Positions 57,501-64,000 of a DNA stretch of 64,000 bases are shown here, piece after piece (position 1 is the stretch's first letter; each line of letters begins with the position of its first letter). The position numbers and the translations under genes were made by a program. Source of the DNA: Mytilus edulis (taxonomy: Eukaryota; Mollusca; Bivalvia; Mytilida; Mytilidae); assembly GCF_963676685.1 (NCBI RefSeq), contig NC_092346.1, positions 51,303,062-51,367,061 on the forward strand, in the 5' to 3' direction. Below the pieces are notes generated by a model, which saw only the letters and a list, made by a program, of their open reading frames with translations, ran no database searches and had not been told where the DNA came from.

Positions 57501-57845
57501 GAGTTAAAAGACCTTTACTGGTAAGACATTATTTAAGTTACATGTACCATATATTTGACAAAAACCAGAATAATGCTGCACGTAAAAAAAAAAGTTATGT
57601 ATATAAAGGACTGCACATTATGGAGAACATAACAAGCAAATAGCCTAGCCATTCCTGTAAAAAAAAGTTGACTACTAGTATCCATCATTTACCTAGGCAG
57701 CAAATCTACTGTAACTTTTGGAGTGCCGCTCTAATTTTGAAATCTGGTATTTTATGATTTTGTTTCCATTCATTCACTTCTCCTACATTGATAATCATCT
57801 GAATTTTGATTGTTATTTTGTGCTTTTATCATTTTACAGGACAGG
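54510..57845. other. Intergenic upstream of ZNF-D, no gene recognised
   Basis: This 3.3 kb is AT-rich. A minus-strand frame at 56,227-56,586 begins MTMPRMMHGIAADIEAGRD, but I recognise no domain and do not call it. TATATAAAGG at about 57,600 could be a TATA box. The acceptor ATTTTACAG ends at 57,839, just before the ZNF-D start; its first exon was not identified. Confidence 0.4.
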
Positions 57846-59093
57846 ATGACGTTAAGTAAGGACTGTGAAAGTTACATCATAAAAGATCCTGAGTATTATG
57901 AAATAATGGAGGACGAAATACCAATAGAGGATGACATTCCCGTAAACGAAAATTGTAAAAGGTTATTTTATAATGTCAAACAAGAGAATATTAATGGAAA
58001 ACATGTCGTTTATACGGTCCAGGAATCGGAAGAGCCCGACGTATATGACATTGACAATCAAATACCGCCTGATTATGATTACAGAGATTTTATTGCGACC
58101 AATAGGAAACAAGTGAACAATTTAAAGTATCGGAGAAGGCATAGTCTCCGGAAGTTTTCGGGCAAACACACTATAATACAAAAACAGCTGTCACATGCTG
58201 CGGAATCAGTAACACAAAAAAAGAAGATGTCCGAACACAAAATTGAAAAATATTATGAGCTTGATACTCAAATAAAACAACCAACAGAAGATAAAACGAG
58301 GGAATGTGAAATTTGCTTCAGGACTTTTTTGAAAAGAAGCAACTTAAAAAGACACATGGCTGTCCATGCAAATGAACCGGTTTCCATTAGAACATTTAAG
58401 AATAAGATTTGTGGCAAAACATTTGGGGAGAGAAGCAATCATCAAAGTTCAAAATCTCACAATCATAAAATAAAAGAGGATCTGAAGAAGTTCAGATGTA
58501 AACTGTGTGGAAAACAAGAGTCGAATAAGAGAGATTTTGCCAGTCATATGAGAGTTCATACAGGCGAGCGACCTTTTCAGTGTGATCTGTGTCATCTCAC
58601 CTTTAAACAAAAGAGTGGTCTCAGACGACACACTAGCGTCCACACTGGAGAATTTTTATACAAAGGGAAGCCTATCCAGTGTGAAATATGTGGACGTTTT
58701 TTTGGACAAAACCAGCAGTTAACACGCCATATGAAATGTCACAATCCATCATCTACGAGAGAATACAAATGCGGTCACTGTCCAAAAGAGTTCAACGAAA
58801 AGCACCATCTTGTACGACACGTTCGCTTACATACTGGTGAAAAACCCTATAAATGTGATTTTTGCGACCAAAGATTTACTTTTCACGCTGTTTATGCCAA
58901 TCATCGAAGGATTCACACGAAAGAGAAACCTTATACGTGTGGTTTGTGTGACAAATCATTTACACAAAGGTCAACATTGGACTTTCACATGCATGTGCAC
59001 TCTGGAGAACCTCGTTATAAGTGTAAAGTATGTGGAGAAAAATTTGGTCAGCACCATCGTCTGAAAAAGCACAAACTACAATTAAATCATTGA
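57846..59093 (+). CDS. C2H2 zinc-finger protein ZNF-D, eight good fingers plus decayed ones
   Basis: The 415-residue protein starts MTLSKDCESYIIKD right after the acceptor; an earlier ATG at 57,810 is intronic. The acidic N-terminus has DPEYYEIMEDEIPIEDD and LFYNVKQENINGK (SUMO-type VKQE), closest to ZNF-E. A relic finger (HSLRKFSGKHTIIQKQLSH) has lost both cysteines and one histidine. Finger 2 is also broken: KNKICGKTFG lacks the first cysteine, and its histidines are out of register (SSKSHNH). Fingers 1 and 3-9 are intact, with finger 6 keeping the E-H-H-R contacts. The tail is KKHKLQLNH. Likely a nuclear DNA-binding protein with altered N-terminal finger use. Confidence 0.92.
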   Translation: MTLSKDCESYIIKDPEYYEIMEDEIPIEDDIPVNENCKRLFYNVKQENINGKHVVYTVQESEEPDVYDIDNQIPPDYDYRDFIATNRKQVNNLKYRRRHSLRKFSGKHTIIQKQLSHAAESVTQKKKMSEHKIEKYYELDTQIKQPTEDKTRECEICFRTFLKRSNLKRHMAVHANEPVSIRTFKNKICGKTFGERSNHQSSKSHNHKIKEDLKKFRCKLCGKQESNKRDFASHMRVHTGERPFQCDLCHLTFKQKSGLRRHTSVHTGEFLYKGKPIQCEICGRFFGQNQQLTRHMKCHNPSSTREYKCGHCPKEFNEKHHLVRHVRLHTGEKPYKCDFCDQRFTFHAVYANHRRIHTKEKPYTCGLCDKSFTQRSTLDFHMHVHSGEPRYKCKVCGEKFGQHHRLKKHKLQLNH

Positions 59094-60089
59094 AGATTTA
59101 TGTATTTTAAAGGAAATTTTAGCTAAGTGTTGTGACTTAGGATTCGCTGTCTACTAGTATCATCCGCGCATTAAATCTGTGATAGTAACCTTTCACTTTT
59201 CTTAGCTTTGTCATTAAAGACTTATCATCAGTTGTCAGTTATTAATATGTATTTATACAATAGTGTTAAGATAACAGAATAGACAAGAATCCGAGAGTAT
59301 TGCATGGATATATAGTCCCATGCCGGTTAAAAATTAGCTGTACTCGGAACAAAATGCTAACTTTATCTATAACTTGTCATGTAAATTATAAAACAAAACA
59401 AACAAATATCAACTCAATATCTTCAAGCATGACGAAAAAAATTTGGAAAACTGATTTTTTTTTAAAAGTCCAAGGACCATATACATTTTAAAAAGAAAAG
59501 CACGTTACTAAAGATAAAGAGCTTTGTGTCCATCATTAATGTTGGTTCCCAACAGGCTAATTTATGTCAAAGGTATATTCAAACACTTAAAGAAGAAAAT
59601 CAGTAATGTTGGTTCACAATAAGCTTATTTATACCAAAGGTATATTCAAATCCATAAGTCGAAGACAAACTGACAACACCATGTATACAACAAAATTAGA
59701 CCAAAGACTCAAATGTCATTTACACCTTATACAATAATATCAATAAAGCAAATAAACAATAAACAACTTAGGTATTTAGGTGGTATATAGTATATCAGAC
59801 ATCTTGGTAAACGATGTGCCCAGGATACTGTTTTAAATAAATCATTTGCAAAGATGCAGTTGAGATAACCCTAATGCCGCGTAATATATGACTGCTGCTG
59901 GAATCTTTCAATATCTGAACGTCAGCATTTTATCTAGCTTCCGAGTGTAGTAAACATATACACATCATCAGTACACAAACCTCCTACAGCACGTACATAT
60001 GAATAGTGGATTAAAGACAAACAATCAAAGAGTAGCAGACTTCGAAGGATTCCATCAATACTCTATATAAATTGATTCACTTACGAATA
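59094..60089. other. Intergenic between ZNF-D and ZNF-E
   Basis: AT-rich 3' flank of ZNF-D with CATTAAAG near 59,212. A short direct repeat (AATGTTGGTTCCCAACAGGC at 59,539; AATGTTGGTTCACAATAAGC at 59,606) recurs after 67 bp. No gene seen. Confidence 0.4.
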
Positions 60090-60216
60090 TTGAATGCAGT
60101 TGGTTAATTAATAAAACATATTGATTGATGTGTGGAATGTTTCTGAGTGTGTAGATATCAAGTGCTACAGTATGGTGGAGGAGAAATAAGTGTATCTTAT
60201 TTACACGATTAAGGTA
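60090..60216 (+). promoter_or_regulatory. Probable promoter and first exon of ZNF-E
   Basis: GGTTAATTAATAAAAC followed by GTGCTACAGTATGGTGGAGGAGAAATA resembles, loosely, the ZNF-B and ZNF-C first exon blocks (TAATTAATTAA ... GCTACTGT ... TAGTGGAAGA). It ends at an AAG/GTATGT donor at about 60,212. The intron to the coding exon would be about 1.6 kb. Confidence 0.45.
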
Positions 60217-60379
60217 TGTCTTTATCTTTTAACGAAAGGCAGTATTAATCAGTCTCTATTTTCATTCAATGCATATTTACAAAACTATGCCCACTAAAAG
60301 TTTATAAGGGTAACAGAGCTCAGCAATGTGGGGCGATATTAAATTCACTACCACCACCGATTGCAAAGAAATACCGAAA

Positions 60380-60522
60380 AGCATAGGCGGATCAAGGGGG
60401 GGCCCTTTAGTGGGAAAAATTTGGTTGATTATATAGGGAATCATTGAAGCATGACTGGAGCGGGGCCCCCTTAGGTCAGTCAGCGAGTCCCCTTAGGAAA
60501 AGTTCTGGATCCGCCACTGGAA
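60380..60522 (+). repeat. MITE-like repeat, GGCGGATC ends
   Basis: AGGCGGATCAAGG at the left and TTCTGGATCCGCCACTGG at the right are inverted. The middle has GGGGCCCCC and TTGATTATATAGGGAATCA. Same family as 36,748-36,872. Confidence 0.7.
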
Positions 60523-60765
60523 AAGTCATCAATATATAACCCGATTCCACAAAGCAAACATAATTTACACATGTTAAGGCGGAAATGCTTGGGACGAGAC
60601 ATTAAGATGACGATAGATTTAAGGGTTATCGATAATAACTGATACACGGAAACACAAAAACTAAAATTAATATAGCATGTATAGTATCGCTATAGTAGTA
60701 AGCCGAACTTAATAAGTACTTGTATGAAAACATCATATCAATCGTTTACTAGTATTTTATATATA

Positions 60766-61210
60766 GTATGAAATTCAAAACAGTGTAGCTGTGGCCATTG
60801 ATTGACACATTAAAATCATTCATTGACTGGGACAATTTAGGTGAACGTTTGTATGTAACGACCAATGCTCACTATGTACTTTTTAAAGACACTTAAACTA
60901 TGGGGTCACCAAAGGTTCTCAACACCTAAATAAAGTAATTCGAAAAATTAATCAGAAATAACACGATATTTTGATTTATGTCAATTATATAAATCAAAAC
61001 ACAAAGGTTATTCCTGATTAATTTTTCGAATTATTTTATAATTAAAGGCGTTAAGAAACCTTTGTTGACCCCACAGTTTAAATGTCTATCGTAGGTACGT
61101 CATGAACAGTGGTTGTTACAGACAAACGTTCACGTAAATTGTCCCAGTCAATGGATGATTTTGACGGGTCAATCAATGGCCACAGCTACACTGTTTTGAA
61201 TTTCATACTA
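60766..61210. mobile_element. Long palindromic MITE, two ~215-bp arms
   Basis: GTATGAAATTCAAAACAGTG (left) mirrors CACTGTTTTGAATTTCATAC (right). Homology continues inward through TGTGGCCATTGATTGAC, GACTGGGACAATTTA, GTGGGGTCA-type text and TCGAAAAATTAATCAG to a short centre near 60,985. A TA stands at both outer ends, as expected of a Tc1/mariner-type target. No coding. Confidence 0.85.
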
Positions 61211-61832
61211 AATAAGGAAGAGATTAGATAGGGTTGCATGCCAGTGGGACAACTATCCCTGAAGACCAACGCAAAACATGTGAATGATTAGACTCACGGG
61301 GCGGGATTTCAACCCTCCCATTTATTTGTGGCTGTGGTACATAATAACACAACGCAAGCATAAACTAAAACCCATTTACAAAATACTAATACATTGGTAC
61401 AAGACACAAAAACAAATGACACAACCACACAACGTAACGATCTTAAAAAGTACTTGCAGTTATTGAAAGTAAGTTCAATAACCAATTTCAACAATAATAA
61501 ATGGAACCTATGCTATCAATATTTCATATTTTTATCCTTTTTTAGTGTTCAATAAAAAAAAATGAAATGGCTTCCGAGGAACACAGCAAATCTTATACGT
61601 TGAATTGGGTACTTATAAAAACTATTTCCTTGAAGGTCAATTATCTGTCGTGAATCTAAGCCGCACACCAAAAGTGTTTTCTAACTTTAACTTTTAATAA
61701 CCCGTAAAGGATAAATGCGGCTTTATTTTTTTAAATCTGCGATATTCGTGTTTTTTGTTTCTGGTTTTCCCGAATCTTAATTGTAGTTTTATGCTATTTT
61801 CATTTCACAGGATGTTTTGAAACACATGAATT
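61211..61832. other. ZNF-E intron end and 5' leader
   Basis: AT-rich. The acceptor TTTCACAG ends at 61,810. Between it and the ZNF-E start there are two upstream ATGs (61,812 and 61,826). The first opens a two-codon frame; the second overlaps the real start in another frame. Confidence 0.5.
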
Positions 61833-63200
61833 ATGGCTTGCATTAAAGACGATGGAAATTACGTTATAAAAGATCCTGAGTTTTATGAAATAAATGAGGA
61901 CGAGATACCGATAGAAGACGAAATAACCGCAAATGAAAATTGTGCAAGGTTATTTTATCATGTCAAACAAAAGTATATCAATGGAAAATATATCGTACAT
62001 ACAGTCCAGGCATCTGAAGAGCCCGACATGGACGACATTGATAACCAAATTCACCAAGATGATTATCACAGAGATTTAATCAAGACCAAAAGGAAAGATG
62101 TGAAATCGTATCGAAGAAAGCGTGTTGGGTGTGACATTTGTCTCCGAAACTTTCCGGACAGGCGCACAATGATTCAACACCGCCTGTCACATGATGGTGA
62201 AAGAGCAAAACAAAAACAGAAAAAGTCAGAAAATAAAAAGAAAAATAACCACAAGATAGGTCCAAAAATTAAAAAAACAAAAAGAGATAAAACTTTGGAA
62301 TGTGACATATGCTTCAGAACCCTTTCAAGTAAAAGCAATTTAGAAAGACATATGGACGTTCATTTAAGGGAACCAGTTTACAATAGAACATTCAAGTGTC
62401 AGATCTGTGGTAAAACGTTTGGAAAGTTCAGTCGGTATGAAAGTCATACACAAACTCACAACTCTGATATAAATAACGATAACAAATTTAGATGTGGAGT
62501 GTGTGGAAGGGCAGAAAAGGGCAAAAGAGATTTTGAAAACCACATGCGAGTCCATACAGGCACACGGCCATATAACTGTGATATATGTGACCGCTCCTTC
62601 AAACAGAAGAGTCATCTGAGACGTCACAGTCGCGTTCACACTGGGGAATCTGCCTTATATAAATACAAGGGGAAAATTATCCAGTGTGATATATGTGACC
62701 GCTCCTTCAAACAGAAGAGTCACCTGAGACGTCACAGTCGCGTTCACACTGGAGAATATGCCTTATACAAGGGGGAGATAATCCAGTGTGATATATGTGG
62801 ACGAAATTTTGGACAAAACCATCAACTCATTCGTCATATGAAATGTCACTATCCCCCTACCACGAAAGAATACAAATGCGACTACTGTCCAAAAGAGTTT
62901 GCCGAAAAGCATCATCTTGTTCGACACGTTCGCCTACATACTGGTGAAAAACCTTATAAATGTGATACTTGTGACCGAAGTTTTACTTATCATGCTGCTT
63001 ATACTTGTCATCGAAGAATTCATACAAAAGAAAAACCATACACGTGTAGTCTGTGTGACAAATCGTTTACACAACTGTCAACAATGAAGTTTCATATGCA
63101 CGTGCACTCTGGTGAACCTCGTTATCAGTGTAAAGAATGCGGAAAAAAATTTGCGAAGCATTCTGATTTTAAAAAGCACAAAATTTGCGAAGCATTCTGA
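61833..63200 (+). CDS. C2H2 zinc-finger protein ZNF-E, eleven fingers
   Basis: The 455-residue protein starts MACIKDDGNYVIKDPEF, 22 bases after an acceptor. It has the family acidic N-terminus (INEDEIPIEDE) and LFYHVKQKYINGK, where the SUMO-type motif has lost its acidic residue. An extra N-terminal finger (GCDICLRNFPDRRTMIQHRLSH), intact only here, is followed by a lysine-rich linker. Finger 4 (CDICDRSFKQKSHLRRHSRVH) is present twice through a 108-bp in-frame duplication. The last finger ends KKHKICEAF because a 34-bp duplication shifts the frame, so its final histidine is replaced by a possible cysteine ligand. Likely nuclear DNA-binding; target unknown. Confidence 0.92.
   Translation: MACIKDDGNYVIKDPEFYEINEDEIPIEDEITANENCARLFYHVKQKYINGKYIVHTVQASEEPDMDDIDNQIHQDDYHRDLIKTKRKDVKSYRRKRVGCDICLRNFPDRRTMIQHRLSHDGERAKQKQKKSENKKKNNHKIGPKIKKTKRDKTLECDICFRTLSSKSNLERHMDVHLREPVYNRTFKCQICGKTFGKFSRYESHTQTHNSDINNDNKFRCGVCGRAEKGKRDFENHMRVHTGTRPYNCDICDRSFKQKSHLRRHSRVHTGESALYKYKGKIIQCDICDRSFKQKSHLRRHSRVHTGEYALYKGEIIQCDICGRNFGQNHQLIRHMKCHYPPTTKEYKCDYCPKEFAEKHHLVRHVRLHTGEKPYKCDTCDRSFTYHAAYTCHRRIHTKEKPYTCSLCDKSFTQLSTMKFHMHVHSGEPRYQCKECGKKFAKHSDFKKHKICEAF
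62577..62792 (+). repeat. 108-bp in-frame tandem duplication of finger 4 in ZNF-E
   Basis: TGTGATATATGTGACCGCTC starts at 62,577 and again at 62,685, exactly 108 bases (36 codons) apart, with only a few differences. It adds one whole finger plus its longer linker (ALYK). Confidence 0.9.
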
Positions 63201-63214
63201 TTTTAAAAAGCACA
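63147..63214 (+). repeat. 34-bp tandem duplication across the ZNF-E stop
   Basis: Two identical 34-bp units at 63,147-63,180 and 63,181-63,214 (AAATTTGCGAAGCATTCTGA and onward). Because 34 is not a multiple of three, the reading frame ends in the second unit. The older ending, KHKLECNH, is still visible downstream (to about 63,232). Confidence 0.92.
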
Positions 63215-63232
63215 AACTAGAATGTAATCATT

Positions 63233-64000
63233 AAAATGTGAATTTTAAACGTTGATAAAATGTGATTGTGATTTACTTTTAAGTCCAATGGCAAATATTT
63301 CATTCAGGTTCAGGACTAGCTGAACAAATCTAACTCATATATTAAGATAGCACCATTTTAGTCACGTGTTTATTTTGCACGAAATACATAATATCCATAT
63401 TTTCAACAGAGCATAAAGATTGATTGATTCTTACGTTCTTAATAATCTTACTTCAAATCTAATACATTGTCCTATTTTTCCATGTTGATGGTATTATTTA
63501 TGAAGTGTAAAAATATTTTGATATAAATGGACACACTTATCATAGGCCAAAATAAAAAAATACTTGAAATTTTGGTGTTTTTACTAAAGATTTTGTATAC
63601 CAGTGATATCACCAGTCCCTGGTGCTCGCCATTTTATGCCACTATGAAACCAACAGTAGAATGACTTAATAAAGCAAGAAAGTCAACTTTTTTGGGGTTT
63701 ACGATTGCTATAAAATGATTTTAACTGAGCTCAGTTTATATAAAAATGATGCATCTTCCGGCTCACAAATTCAGACAAGGATCAAATAAGGTGTCACGGT
63801 ACAAAATGAAATAAGCACGTTATGTATGCATGAATACGTCAAAAGATTTTTTGTTATTTTACTTTCATCAAAAATGCTTAACCCCAAATGCATAAGTATC
63901 TGAACACATAAAGAGCTTTGTTACCAAAAACAACCGAAAAATAATAAGTCAAATCAATCCAAGGACAACCTGTCTTAGAAACAAGATTTGTTTGAACATC
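63233..64000. other. 3' flank of ZNF-E, no gene seen
   Basis: AT-rich to the window end. ATTAAGATAG and AATAAAGC (63,669) occur, but no clear poly(A) site can be chosen. Confidence 0.35.

Overview
The window is animal genomic DNA, most likely from a marine mussel (Mytilus or a close bivalve relative). It is AT-rich, gene-sparse and full of repeats. Several dispersed repeats look like high-copy mussel families, recognised from memory and not by a search. Coding sequence is intron-containing and of three kinds: a class A GPCR family, one small conserved coiled-coil gene, and a head-to-tail series of C2H2 zinc-finger genes.

Region 1 (about 0.2-24.1 kb) is a GPCR cluster. Two close paralogues (minus strand, 3490-4596 and 12962-14068) lie in a tandem segmental duplication (about 225-10,930 versus 12,420-17,160). 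A broken third copy lies on the plus strand (19144-20233) and a diverged fourth on the minus strand (22899-24089). All share a DDRYFIP signature after TM1, and the intact copies have HRY or QRY in place of DRY. The first duplicon has collected insertions: a 2.8 kb element with perfect 53-bp inverted repeats, a dead LINE and a CACTG-ended element. The younger-looking GPCR copy has small perfect triplications at both ends of its coding exon.

Region 2 (27.0-31.1 kb, minus strand) holds three short exons with matching splice phases. They encode a coiled coil followed by a C-terminal membrane anchor, which I recognise as CCDC167. Its first coding exon was not found. Its introns carry a foldback element and an inverted pair of a dispersed repeat.

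Region 3 (33.9-63.2 kb, plus strand) has five related C2H2 zinc-finger genes (called ZNF-A to ZNF-E here). Each has one coding exon after a splice acceptor, an acidic N-terminal block with a SUMO-type motif, and nine or more fingers. Between them lie a long foldback element with a nested LINE (target duplication visible), MITEs, a bivalve pearl/CvE-like element, and a 1.9 kb satellite of 44-bp units.

No rRNA, tRNA, CRISPR array or prokaryotic gene was found. The most notable observation is the 2.8 kb element at 328-3140. Its ends begin CACAGTG and are flanked by a 5-bp duplication, as in Transib/RAG-type transposons, and the paralogous duplicon supplies a candidate empty site.
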